From: Cristatella mucedo
Lineage: Eukaryota; Bryozoa; Phylactolaemata; Cristatellidae
Assembly (NCBI GenBank): GCA_009760855.2
Contig: WPIO01000012.1
Span: 7,749,501 to 7,809,500, forward strand
DNA: 60,000 bases
Direction of reading: 5' to 3'
Shown: piece after piece, positions 46,301 through 56,110 of the stretch
Layout: every line of letters begins with the position of its first letter
How positions within the stretch are numbered: the stretch's first letter is position 1
The notes under the pieces: generated by a model
Told to the model about the DNA's origin: nothing
Databases searched by the model: none
Seen by the model: only the letters and a program-made list of their open reading frames with translations
Position numbers and translations under genes: made by a program

Positions 46301-49245
46301 TCACTCCGGCCGGTGTCGCTGCGAGTCAGCCGCCGGCTCCGCCGAGATCTACCACGCCCCCCGAGACTGCAAAGACCGCGCCCCCCAGCAATCCGAGCCC
46401 GGCCGTGTTTGCTCCGGTGGCGGCGGCGGTGCCGACCGCTGCCAAGCGCGAGCAGCCGCCTACAAGTTCCGCGGTACGACCTTCGTATTCCGGTGCCCTT
46501 GCTTCAAGCACCAGTGCACCAGCCGCCGCGACAGTCGTCCAGGCCAGCCGGGCGACGAATGCTCCGCTTCCGGTTAGCCAGCCGGGCGCTAGCAGTCCGC
46601 CGGCGCCGAAATTATCCGGTCTTCAGCGATCCTCCTTTCAGGCGGATACAGCAAGCGGCACAGTGCTTGAAACGCGGGTGACGACGATGGTTTTCACGAG
46701 AAGAGACTCGGTGCAGTTGATTGTTCAATCTCCTCCCAAAGTTAAAACTCCGCAAGTAGGTGCTAGCGCGAGCGGCGCCTCGCAGTCGGCGAACGACAAT
46801 CTAGCCACCGTCGACGATCATTCGAAGGCCCATTCACCTACGAACCCGGTTGTGGCTGCACCCCAGAACCACGGTACGCAATTAGCCTCAGGTGCTAAGA
46901 CGAGGCAGCAGACGAGTGCTCTAAACGAGAAGGAAAAGGCTGAACCCGACACGACATCTGGGCATATTAAGAGCTTAGCAAATTCTGATAGCAGGACGTC
47001 CTCTGGGTTGACCGCACACGTTCGTGACGTCAATAGGCAGACTCTGTCGACTGGAGCAGTAGAGTCGAATGTACGGGATGAGGGCACAAGCGAATCGAAG
47101 GAAAGGGCAACGAAAACTGCGGCCTTGGACCAAGCGACTACAGAGCGAAATTCAAATAAAGTTGACATCCACGAGCAATCGATGACTCAACAGCCATCGA
47201 AGGCCGCGTCGGCGGCCAGTACCGGTAATTCGAGCCCTATGGCCGAATCTCACGCGACGGCAGCAGCAACAGCGGTAGCAGCAGCAGCACCAGCAACGAA
47301 ATATCGAGCTGAAGCTGGTCTCACCAACTCGCCTTCGAGCGGCGGACTGCACGTGTCGTACGCTAAAGTAGTGTCTGGTCAGCACGGAGTGCCAGGCGAG
47401 AGCGCTTCTCCGCAGGGCCAGAGTATGACGACGTCTCAGCATGGGCAGGGTGCTGGTTTGGCGAGGCTGTCCACTTCGCACCAAACAAGCACCGGAAAAG
47501 CTGCCCAAGGCTCCTTGGCGCAGCAAGATGCAAACGACCGACCGGCTTCTCCGCAGGGCCAGAGTATGACGACGTCTCAGCACGGGCAGGGTGCTGGTTT
47601 GGCGAGGCCGTCCACTTCGCACCAAACAAGCACCGGAAAAGCTGCCCAAGGCTCCTTGGCGCAGCAAGATGCAAACGACCGACCGGCTTCTCCGCAGGGC
47701 CAGAGTATGACGACGTCTCAGCACGGGCAGGGTGCTGGTTTGGCGAGGCCGTCCACTTCGCACCAAACAAGCACCGGAAAAGCTGCCCAAGGCTCCTTGG
47801 CGCAGCAAGATGCAAACGACCGACCGGCTTCTCCGCAGGGCCAGAGTATGACGACGTCTCAGCACGGGCAGGGTGCTGGTTTGGCGAGGCCGTCCACTTC
47901 GCACCAAACAAGCACCGGAAAAGCTGCCCAAGGCTCCTTGGCGCAGCAAGATGCAAACGACCGACCGGCTTCTCCGCAGGGCCAGAGTATGACGACGTCT
48001 CAGCACGGGCAGGGTGCTGGTTTGGCGAGGCCGTCCACTTCGCACCAAACAAGCACCGGAAAAGCTGCCCAAGTCTCCTTGGCGCAGCAAGATGCAAACG
48101 ACCGACCGGCTTCTCCGCAGGGCCAGAGTATGACGACGTCTCAGCACGGGCAGGGTGCTGGTTTGGCGAGGCCGTCCACTTCGCACCAAACAAGCACCGG
48201 AAAAGCTGCCCAAGGCTCCTTGGCGCAGCAAGATGCAAACGACCGACCGGCTTCTCCGCAGGGCCAGAGTATGACGACGTCTCAGCACGGGCAGGGTGCT
48301 GGTTTGGCGAGGCCGTCCACTTCGCACCAAACAAGCACCGGAAAAGCTGCCCAAGGCTCCTTGGCGCAGCAAGATGCAAACGACCGACCGGCTTCTCCGC
48401 AGGGCCAGAGTATGACGACGTCTCAGCACGGGCAGGGTGCTGGTTTGGCGAGGCCGTCCACTTCGCACCAAACAAGCACCGGAAAAGCTGCCCAAGGCTC
48501 CTTGGCGCAGCAAGATGCAAACGACCGACCGGCTTCTCCGCAGGGCCAGAGTATGACGACGTCTCAGCACGGGCAGGGTGCTGGTTTGGCGAGGCCGTCC
48601 ACTTCGCACCAAACAAGCACCGGAAAAGCTGCCCAAGGCTCCTTGGCGCAGCAAGATGCAAACGACCGACCGGCTTCTCCGCAGGGCCAGAGTATGACGA
48701 CGTCTCAGCACGGGCAGGGTGCTGGTTTGGCGAGGCCGTCCACTTCGCACCAAACAAGCACCGGAAAAGCTGCCCAAGGCTCCATGGCGCAGCAAAATGC
48801 AAACGACCGACCGGCTTCTCCGAAGCACCAAGATTCGCTCCCTGTCCAAGCGAACGTTTTGCACAAGCAAAGTGAACCGCGGTCGAGTGGCGGGATGTTG
48901 CAGCCGGTGCAACCTAGCCAGAGTGGCAAGCTGGCTTCGAACGTGTCTGCCCTGCCTGCGGCCTCGAAAGTGTCGGCAAACGATTCAGCCAGTGTCAGAG
49001 CACACATTGACGCGTCCTCTCCTCAGCCTCACGTTTCTGAGCCGGCAGCCGTCGGTATGCCACAAGCTCAGCAGTTGACTAGTCACGGAGTCAGAACCGC
49101 ACCGACTAGGCCTTCGACGTTTGATGTTAATGCGGCTCCATTTGTCTACCAAATTCCACCAGTATATCAAAGTATAAGAGAAATGAGTGCAAGCGAATAC
49201 TTGAATGAATACCACGCGTCAGATAAAAAGTCGCCACCCCCTTAA
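40221..49245 (+). CDS. FAM78-like: FAM78-like gene 2 with giant repeat-bearing C-terminal tail (exons 2-4; exon 1 not found)
   Basis: Exons 40221-40322 (phase 2/2), 45148-45530 (2/1) and 45659-49245 (phase 1 to TAA). The same intron phases and break points as gene 1 mark them as paralogues. The first ~220 residues carry the FAM78-like order: DTPIVGEF strand, KDKWRVGWLLGH (VGWIQA position), EPWYDN (PWY-x-N), IFYSWLVALECN (TWLVAM position), TQMWRVHLEA (W-R-M-R-V position). From about residue 65 of the last exon to the end it is Ala/Ser/Thr/Pro/Gln-rich and likely disordered, with ten 47-residue repeats and a PAM2-like motif near the C-terminus. FAM78 proteins I know of lack such a tail. Function is unknown; RNA/PABP association is inference. 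Confidence 0.78.
40745..42140 (-). mobile_element. LINE-A copy, decayed, in intron 2 of FAM78-like gene 2
   Basis: Minus strand: (ATT)n and stem-loop 3' end at 40745-40850, then the C-terminal and post-RT blocks (LHSLAPAYLSDLL-like, R-L-V-S-R-E-R-R). Near 41700-41950 come the RT blocks (RHNLGFQLYAD, ANFLKLNEDK) and the E-V-L-G-L-S-P-V-L-F equivalent. Frameshifts throughout. Confidence 0.85.
42145..42283 (+). mobile_element. LINE-A 3' tail fragment
   Basis: Plus strand copy of the last ~135 bp: AATATAGAGTGCCTAGAAAGCGACTGAG...GGCGCTATATCAAATGCATT(ATT)n. It lies back-to-back with the minus-strand copy. Confidence 0.85.
42995..43052 (-). mobile_element. SINE-2 tail remnant
   Basis: Minus strand AAGGCTCTTCTGCTGCAAT...AGCTAATGAAGC resembles the SINE-2 tail block. 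Confidence 0.4.
43058..43256 (-). mobile_element. LINE-B 3' end, copy 1 of a three-copy array
   Basis: Minus strand 3' UTR and last codons of LINE-B (AATGTATCT end block, then TGGGTGTTAAGCAGGAGAG). Confidence 0.88.
43257..44321 (-). mobile_element. LINE-B, copy 2 of a three-copy array
   Basis: Minus strand. It begins with the TACATTACATT 3' terminal repeat and reads inward through a 270-codon open frame (YLSFKPSESAAATEK, LKLNDDKTELLLIGHPKR, ARNLGVVFDS, LDYCNSLLAGLPKKA, HGLAPSYLAELLHQF, LWNSLPQFLRND). It is 5'-truncated at the YADD motif. Very similar to the + copy at 17.1-18.1 kb. Confidence 0.92.
44322..44712 (-). mobile_element. LINE-B internal fragment, copy 3 of a three-copy array
   Basis: Minus strand piece from the region around FKSQSFEHVSPLLKEL to the end of the C-terminal domain. 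It lacks the 3' UTR and has several stops. Confidence 0.85.
44713..45147 (+). other. End of intron 2 of FAM78-like gene 2
   Basis: AT-rich, no repeat recognised; it leads into the exon 3 acceptor. Confidence 0.5.
45148..45530 (+). CDS. FAM78-like: FAM78-like gene 2, exon 3 (core)
   Basis: Acceptor TTGAATTTAG, phase 2; donor GTAAGC, phase 1. It encodes FSAAVEIINPRSKDKW, RVGWLLGH, a charged segment, EPWYDN, then IRRILPCVKDRRWPRA and SIFYSWLVALECNS. It is the equivalent of 30773-31212 in gene 1. Confidence 0.85.
45659..49245 (+). CDS. FAM78-like: FAM78-like gene 2, terminal exon with low-complexity tail
   Basis: A single 3,587-bp exon after a 128-bp intron (acceptor GACTTGCGTAG). About 60 codons finish the FAM78-like part (QMWRVHLEAQ...VPPEVLYVLP). 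Then come: Ala/Ser/Pro-rich sequence (45840-46640) with two diverged modules each ending VRPSYS; a mixed charged stretch; a third HVSYAKVV motif at 47350; ten 47-aa repeats (47404-48813); and an end with PSTFDVNAAPFVYQ. The frame is open upstream of 45659, but that part is intron. GC is higher than in the surroundings. Stop TAA at 49243-49245. Confidence 0.85.
47404..48813 (+). repeat. Ten-copy 141-bp coding minisatellite (47-aa repeat)
   Basis: Ten direct repeats of exactly 141 bp, in frame, unit starting ASPQGQSMTTSQ and ending QQDANDRP. I count about five substitutions in all: two in unit 1 (one giving RL for RP), one in unit 5 (QV for QG), two in unit 10 (M for L, N for D). The rest are identical, so expansion or homogenisation is recent. 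The array also leaves long open frames on the minus strand, which are shadows. Confidence 0.98.
49114..49152 (+). other. PAM2-like motif (possible PABP MLLE-domain ligand)
   Basis: STFDVNAAPFVY resembles the PAM2 pattern S-x-L-N-x-N-A-x-x-F-x-P of poly(A)-binding-protein partners: hydrophobic residue (F) at the Leu position, N-A in the middle and the key Phe in place. Asp replaces the first Asn, and the Pro two residues after Phe is Tyr here. Position near a disordered C-terminus fits known PAM2 sites. Similarity is by eye. Confidence 0.45.
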
Positions 49246-49383
49246 CTGATGGCAGGCGGAGAAGTGTGCCATCGACGTCGTTTAGAGTTTCCCCGTGCTG
49301 AATGTAACGTATTTTGTCGACGATTTCTCGGTATTTAATCGCGTATAGCGGCAAAAGTGCATCTAGCTGATTTTGCGAATCGG

Positions 49384-49389
49384 AATAAA
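49384..49389 (+). terminator. AATAAA poly(A) signal of FAM78-like gene 2
   Basis: AATAAA 139 bp after the TAA stop. Confidence 0.7.
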
Positions 49390-50071
49390 CAATGGTTGCC
49401 GGCTGACAGACTCGACCAGCAACCGGAATCGTGAAATGCAGGCTACTTACCCCAAACCTAAGAATCGCCGGACCAATTTTTTAATTAATGAAATGTCGTT
49501 ACGACACTTGTTAATTAAATTCGCTAAGAGTTTTATTTTCCGGCAAAGTGGGCACCGTAACGATCGACAAAGGCAGAGGTAGAGCGTTGTAGTAACTACC
49601 CTCAAATTCTGGCTATCATCACCATCGTTATGGTAACGCTGACTTTTTCTACGAGCCTTCCGAGAGTATTTAACTGGCTGCTCTTGCCAGTAAAAGACTT
49701 TCGAGCAGCCTCTAGTGAAGCTTCTAGTGAAGTGGAGTGCCGTTCGGAGACCGGATTGCAACTCCGACGGGTAGTAGTCGGTCCGAGGCTATGCTCTCAC
49801 TAGCAGAGTCTGGCTCTGTTGATCCCCGGCATTTGCATTTGCATAAACTAAAGGCTGACCGATTGGCAGCTCAGCCGGAGCTGACGTAATAGTGCAGCCA
49901 GCTGGATCTGATGCTGATGGAGTAGTGAGCAATTTTTAGCATTTGTACGTACTTTGAACTACGGAGCGAATAGTGAATTTCTGTCTCGGGAGGAAAAAGT
50001 GGAGAAATAATTTTGCCTTGAGTAGGAAACGATCCCGCACTCTCTTGGTAACGAATTCCAATCCTCTAAGC
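49390..50071. other. Intergenic, nothing recognised
   Basis: No exon or known repeat found. Confidence 0.45.
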
Positions 50072-50462
50072 CAGAGGTCGGCAAACGTTTTGGACTATTA
50101 AGCCTCGTCAAGAGGTCAAGAAGACACAATAATCCAGAAGGAACTACTCCCGCTCCGCCAGACCGGAAGTGGGCGTAGCGGCTACGCCCACTTTATACTG
50201 CGAAATGCGAGAAGCAAAATCAAGTACAATAGCAGTTAGCTCTCAACTCTAAAGCAAAGAGCGGCCGAGAAATGGCTCGTGCCTCGAAAACTCGTGAGTT
50301 TGGATACTCGTAAGTCGAAGAATCTCTAATGAAGGGGAAGAAAAACTCGACAACTCAATTAGTCCCGATCCAACAATAAATAACTAGGGGACCGCTAGGC
50401 CGGACTGGAGCTCTAGCCTCTAGGCCACATCTGGCCTAGAGGCTAGAGCTTGCCGCCCTCTG
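50072..50462. mobile_element. Non-autonomous hAT-type element with perfect 8-bp target-site duplication
   Basis: Left end CAGAGGTCGGCAAACG; right end, reverse-complemented, CAGAGGGCGGCAAGCT (12 of the first 13 match). Identical 8-bp flanks CTCTAAGC at 50064-50071 and 50463-50470. 391 bp, no transposase. It holds two internal hairpins (50168-50190 and 50409-50450). Confidence 0.9.
50409..50450. repeat. 19-bp perfect inverted repeat, 4-bp loop
   Basis: AGCTCTAGCCTCTAGGCCA, loop CATC, then its exact complement. It sits next to the right end of the hAT-type element. Confidence 0.95.
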
Positions 50463-50470
50463 CTCTAAGC

Positions 50471-51228
50471 GATCGAGCAAAAGAGAGATTACTCTTGCTA
50501 CTGTGGTCCGTGCCCGTGCGATTCGGCTTCAAATTTTCAATTGAGGACTCGAGAGTTGAATTCCAGTGTACTAGGTGAATGAATTTGCATACTTATAATC
50601 TTAAATTTGGTGCCAAGCTCGATTATTACACCTGCTAAGGTCGACGAATGAAGAGTATCCGATGCACGACATATTCAGGTCCTGGCACAGAAGAAAACCC
50701 TTAGAGCTTGCTGCTACCGCCGATTTGGCAAACAACTCACCTTGCCACGTTTGTTCATTGGTTGATTAATTGTTTTCTCGTGGCTCATAAAGACTGGCCG
50801 CCAACTTTAATTGTTGTCCAATTCTGCAATCCGACGGAGGACTTCTTTAAAAGTACTTGGATGACGATTAAACTCTATTAGGGTGCCACGGAAACAGCCT
50901 ACTGTTATTGTTACTAGTATCTATTTATCAAGCAGTATATATCCGCTCCAGTACAAAAAACATGAATCTTAAAAATATAGATTTAATAAATATGTTCAAA
51001 GATAATCTTTCTTATCAATTCTGCTAGATCCTTAAAATGACTAATCATCACAAGTGGAATGCTACCATGCAAGCCTATGTTCTGGCAACTTTACAGCACC
51101 GATTAAACACAGCATACGAAATCACCTCGACACCCAATGGCTCGTTCTAGATATTAAACCAGCGACGATTACTGAGTGGGAGATTGAAATAGGATATGAA
51201 GTTCAGGACTAAAAGTCTATAGACGTTC
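50471..51228. other. Intergenic, nothing recognised
   Basis: AT-rich, no supported exon. Confidence 0.45.
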
Positions 51229-51330
51229 TGATTCAATTCGTTTTGCTATGCCTCGAGCCAACCTTAAACCTTTCGGAGACCGTAACCTTGGCTCGCATCA
51301 AAAGCGTGGAACTCACTTTTGACTAAAATC
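51229..51330 (+). mobile_element. Small LINE-A fragment
   Basis: Plus strand trace of P-R-A-N-L-K-P-F-G-D-R (LKSFGDRAFSS position) followed by a W-N-S-like GTGGAACTCAC. Confidence 0.55.
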
Positions 51331-51389
51331 ATGACATTCCATTACATTACGGCATTAAAAAAAGATGCTAAAATGCATATCTTCTTTAA

Positions 51390-52620
51390 AATAATAATAT
51401 TAATGTATTTATATAGCGCCCTTAGAGATCTGAATCTCTTTAAAGGTACTTTGCAGATGCTGTGTAGAAAGCGTTACCAAATGATTAGTGGTGACATCCT
51501 CAAGCAATAGGTGCAGTGTAGGCAGGTACATAAACACAAAGGACGAAGCGCAAAGACTCACCAAATACTGTAATAAACAGGCGCGTTTTAAGCTTCTTTT
51601 TAAATGTCGTCATATCAGGAGACGTTGTGACGTACGTCGGTAGCGATTTCGAGACTTTGGGAGCGTACGAACTAAAGGCGCGGTCTCCAACGATTTTGAG
51701 CTTCGTACGAGGAATTGGCCACACGATTAAAGTTAAGGCAGTGGGTTGCACGATGCTTGGCCTGGTGGGGGAAGTAGTTCTGATAGGTCAAGACTTCAGC
51801 AAGAGAATGAAGTAGTTCTGATAGGTTAAGGCTTCAGCAAGAGAATGAAGCGACCTAGAAGTAGGTGACAGAACCTTGAAGTCGATACGCTTCTTGATTG
51901 AGAGCCATTGCATGTTGGCGAGGAGTGGTGTGATGCTGCAACTGCGACGCTCACGATAGACAAGCCTAGCTCCAGAGTTTCGCACCAACTCAAAGAGCTT
52001 GATTGCCCATGCAGGTAGACCAGCACGCAGCGAGTTACATAAGTCGAGACGGGGTATCACACATGTGCGAACTAGTTTCGATGCAGAATCCATGTCTAGG
52101 CAAGTCCGAATTTCAGTAACGTTATGGAGCTGAAAGAAGGCAGACTTGACTGAAGAGCTGACGTTTTCTGCCATGTGTGTGCGGCTATCATCTATACATG
52201 CAGCAGGAGAGTTGAGATAATTCAATGTGCTCGAGGGCTGAGAGAGATCAAATCAAAGGTACAACTGAGTGCCATCTGCATACAAGTAAAAACCCCCTAC
52301 ACTGTGCCTGGCAATCACATCGGCAAGAGGAAGAGTAGAAGCCGTGAAAGACAAACTTCGGCGGCCGGTTGGCTAATGCATCCTGTATCTGCTGGACCCA
52401 CGGAGCGTTTAGCCCTTGCAGCTGTGCTTACTCTCCGGACTCTCCTCACCACAGATACGCTGCCTTTAAGAACCGGTCAATCTCTCGGGCATCGATGGTC
52501 GAGACAAAAGCTGATAAACCATGAAAAAAAGCGGACCGAGCACAGAGCCCTGCGGCACCCCATATTTCAGAGGTGCCTCGGGTGATCTGTATCCGCTTAC
52601 ATAAATACTCTGAAATCTAC
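51390..52620 (-). mobile_element. LINE-A copy, decayed, with foreign insert
   Basis: Minus strand: ATAATATTAATG tail and stem-loop end (51395-51470), C-terminal blocks (VGDRAFSSYAP, K-S-L-P-T), RLVYRERRSCSITPLLA, then toward 52600 the RT block G-V-P-Q-G equivalent (52540-52565). A stretch at about 52350-52510 matches nothing in other copies. A 38-bp tandem duplication lies at 51774-51849. Confidence 0.82.
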
Positions 52621-52649
52621 CACTGAGATGGAGTCTCACCACCTCTCAA

Positions 52650-52870
52650 ACTAAATTGAAACATTTAAATAATCAAGTCTTCAGCTTTTATGCGCCCTAA
52701 GTCTATAACTCATTCCCAGTTACAGATAATAATTGCCATGACCCCGTGTCCTTAAAGTCTCAGCTAAGACGCACATATTCCGCTCAGTTTTCACTTCGCT
52801 CTAAAAACTTAATTTTTGTTCCTACGTGCTTTGCCTGCTTACCTGCTTCTGAATCGGTGCATTTTGAAAG
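52650..52870 (+). mobile_element. Diverged LINE 3' fragment (tentative)
   Basis: Plus strand traces: Y-A-P-K-S-I-T-H-S-Q-L-Q-like (W-N-S-L-P position), then D-P-V-S-L-K-S-Q-L-R-R-T. More diverged than LINE-A or LINE-B. Confidence 0.4.
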
Positions 52871-52975
52871 CCAGAGGTCCTTCAAAACGGTAGCCCTCAG
52901 TGTCATCTGGTGAGCGATAACACGCTGGTTTGGATACTAATCAGGAAATATGTTTACCTTTTCATACTTTTCTAA

Positions 52976-53035
52976 GCATGCATCAATGCATCATGCATCA
53001 TGCATCAGTGCATCATGCATCAAGCATGATGCACT
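52976..53035. repeat. ATGCATC-type short tandem repeat
   Basis: Repeated CATCATGCAT/CAGTGCAT units, partly self-complementary (ATGCAT is a palindrome). Confidence 0.8.
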
Positions 53036-53759
53036 TCATCAGCCCCTAGTTTTGGTTAATGCAGACAGCTTTTAATCGCACATGTACATTCTAAACTATT
53101 TTCGGCTGCTATAAGGCGACTATCATTATTTTTAATCATTAGAAGCCAAAAATAAAAATTAATGACCATCCTTAGAAATTTAAATTTCCCATGAGCACAG
53201 CACAAGATTGAAAAATAATTGATTCTAAATGCTTATTATTTATATAAATCTAATAATTTTAATCAAAATCTAATCGATCTATCATTCAAATGTTTCCGCA
53301 GATAGTTCTGGAAATGCATTTTGCATGACGCCTCTTGGAGACACAAGCCTGGAGTTTTTAGTGCGAGGGTCGTATTAGTCTGACGACACCCGCCCACTAG
53401 AAGGCCTTGCGTCACTCTCGCCAGATGGGAATAGCAGACGACTTTTGCTCGGAGAGACCAAAGAGGCTCCTGGCTGGCGTGCGTTGGGCATGGGATTTCC
53501 AGCTCTTAAAAAAAATTCAAAGAGTTAAACTCGCAGTTAAAGAGAAAAATGGAAGCACGTCTTGTAAAATAGCGATTTAATTATTTAATCATTAATTTTT
53601 ACTAATAGTTAATGCTATTTAATAATTATTTAATTTTATTATTGTATCTGTGGGTTAATTGTATGAGCAACGTTTGTAATAATTTGGAGGCAATACATCC
53701 TTCCGTTTACGGCGTGTTTGGAGCTAAAGAAAAGTCATATTTTAAGATGTGTTGCAACC
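53036..53759. other. AT-rich stretch, nothing recognised
   Basis: Many TAATTTAAT runs (53560-53645); no gene. Confidence 0.45.
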
Positions 53760-53767
53760 CATCTATG

Positions 53768-54002
53768 CAGTGGCAGAGCTAGGGGGCTGAAGTGGCTATT
53801 GCCCCGCCCGTACTGCAGGGTAACGAACTGGGCCGCTCCCTATTCATACTACCAACGACCATCACCAACAACAAAATTATGTGCTAATTCCACTTGCTGA
53901 GCAACCATCGAGTTTGTGTAGAAAAAACGCTGTATTTTTTGTGCTACGATTTTCATTTGCTGCGGGTCTTGCCCGCTACTGAAAGTATTGGCTTCGCCTC
54001 AG
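53768..54002. mobile_element. Probable degraded hAT-type MITE
   Basis: Left end CAGTGGCAGAGCTAGGGGG; right end complement CTGAGGCGAAGCCAAT, matching at roughly 9-10 of 15 positions. Flanking 8-mers CATCTATG (53760-53767) and CATCGATG (54003-54010) agree at 7 of 8. Confidence 0.55.
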
Positions 54003-54159
54003 CATCGATGGCTGTTCCGTTGTGAACTACATTTTGTTGGCTTTGGACCTCTATCCAACAGCTCGGCTTGCTTGGCGCCTGACTCGGTAGCTGTGTCGTT
54101 AGGTCATCCGGTAGAATGCATAAGTACGAATTTCTTACCGCATTCCATGGACACTATAA

Positions 54160-54197
54160 CCGCTTTATCAAGTGCATTATTATTATTATTATTAACT
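54160..54197 (+). mobile_element. Solo LINE-A terminal tail
   Basis: CGCTTTATCAAGTGCATT(ATT)n, the extreme 3' end only. Confidence 0.6.
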
Positions 54198-55735
54198 GCC
54201 AAAACGAGAAATATTTTTTGTGATGGGAATTTATCAAGCTTGATGCCACAGCAGCTCAGTGAACTTCAACGGCAAGCGTAAAAAATTGCTAATTCTTCTA
54301 TGTCCACCACTGTCGACCGAATACAACCTAAGATAATCTAACCTAAGAGATACTTGGTCTCAAGCAGTGCCATAGTCACTATCGAACACATTTTGGGACA
54401 CCCTAAGAGAATATGAATCAGTTGCAACTCAATTTAATTTCAGTCATTGATGGGTGGACGAAGCATATATGAAATAGTCCCGAGATTCAGTAAGTACTAG
54501 ACGAAAGGGTCGAATACTGAAAAGGCTGCATGAGCATAACCCAGAGTATTATTGACGCAATTTAAAGTCGCGGGAGACAACTGGAGGTTCTGGGCACACG
54601 ATGCTAGCAAGCTGTACGACGTCACCGTGCGAATGAGTAAATTAAATATTCATTGCAGCAAATATTTAAGAACCATGCTGCGCAATTATATATATATATA
54701 TATGATTTATAGTTGCTAACATTATTACAGGTTCACTAGTAGAAAAAAACGGGTACAACTTCGCCTAATCGAATCGTACTAAAGCAAGTGATACAATATC
54801 TCTGGTGATTATGCACTAAGAAAGGCCAGTTTTTCAATCTGTTGGGCGTATGCTTACAGAGTGGATTGCCATGTAACAAATAGGCTTTTGAATAGAGAAG
54901 TTAGGTCCATCAAAGGCTGGTTATGACCCTGCTTGAACCAACAGAGCTTTGACGTCTAACAAGTGTCTAGTATTGCTTCGCACGCACTGGGCAACCCTAA
55001 AAAAGAGGAGGTGATGACTGCATTAAAGGACTAAAAGTAGAGTCCAAGGTAGAACGCCGAAGCTGCTCTCTACCCTTCGGATAGATACCGTTTAACTATT
55101 CGGCCGCAGGTAGAATTATTTCGCGGAAATTCTGTGCCCGTAAAAAAACTCGTTGCCGCTATTCGTATGCCTGCCTCTATAATAGTTTCCCTGTTTGTAT
55201 GCACACCATGAAATAAGCAGATGCAGCTGGCGCAGTGCTCGCTGTAACCATGTATGCGTGAGACTTGTGAACGCCCTCCCGCCAGTGCTGTGAGTTCCGA
55301 ATTCGACGTTCATGAGCAAGCCAGAATGGTGCTGGCGAAGGACCGAGTGGTCGCATTCTAACTGGCCATTATGGGAGTGTGGCAGTGAGGACTCGTGCGA
55401 GCTCGGCTAGTTTCATATTTATCACGGTGCTTTCACTGAACGTCAGCCAAGAGAAATGATGGAGACGTACCGCAGATCTGTGTCATTGTCTCCACGGATG
55501 ACACGGCCTATTTCTGTACTCGCTAATGGAGTTTCGAGTGCGGAACTCGAAGCAAGCGGATGTAGTATAGTTATACTTGATACCTCTGGCAGATAGGGCG
55601 ATTTCTTGTATTTTTAGGCGACATTACTTCCGGGAAAGTACATAAAAACACCTGCTGATCGATGAAATCTACGCGCTTTTAATCTGGTCAAGAATCACGT
55701 TGCGTGATTCCCCAAGATCTCTGAGGTTCCTAGCT
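54198..55735. other. Intergenic, nothing recognised
   Basis: A short (AT)n run lies at about 54688-54704. No exon, tRNA or repeat family recognised. Confidence 0.45.
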
Positions 55736-56110
55736 GCTGCAGATCGTACCAATCGATCATAGCAAAGGCCAAGTCTAGTATCTAATAAAGCATTTTTGAA
55801 TCACAGGTGCACAATAAAGATGCTGATGGCTAGGATCAACTATCTCCTTAACCGCTCCCAAGCTAGCTTCTTATCTAGGTAATGCTGTGATAATCTAGCC
55901 GATAGCTTCTCTAGCATCTTTGTCTACAAGATAGACAAGATGGGAAAGTCCACTCCTGTGGGAGGCAGCAACCCCCTGGACTCCTGTCCCTCAACTCCTT
56001 GCAGCACCTTAATGTGTACATTCAAAGAAGCCATGAGTGGCCTAAACCTGAAGTTCATATCACAATCTAGAAAGACAACTCGTACTCTAGACCTTTTCCC
56101 TATACGCCTA
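55736..56110 (+). mobile_element. Internal LINE fragment (pre-RT region)
   Basis: Uninterrupted version of the sequence split at 15.06-16.05 kb; also related to 1.8-2.2 kb. Broken frames. Confidence 0.75.

Noticed and set aside
47404-48813. CRISPR-like array
   Set aside because: Direct repeats are contiguous 141-bp coding units with no unique spacers, in a eukaryotic exon.
47152-48912. Long minus-strand open frames (about 586 and 479 codons) over the repeat array
   Set aside because: The 141-bp unit is a multiple of three, so a stop-free unit stays stop-free in every copy on both strands. The + frame continues a spliced gene; the minus frames do not.
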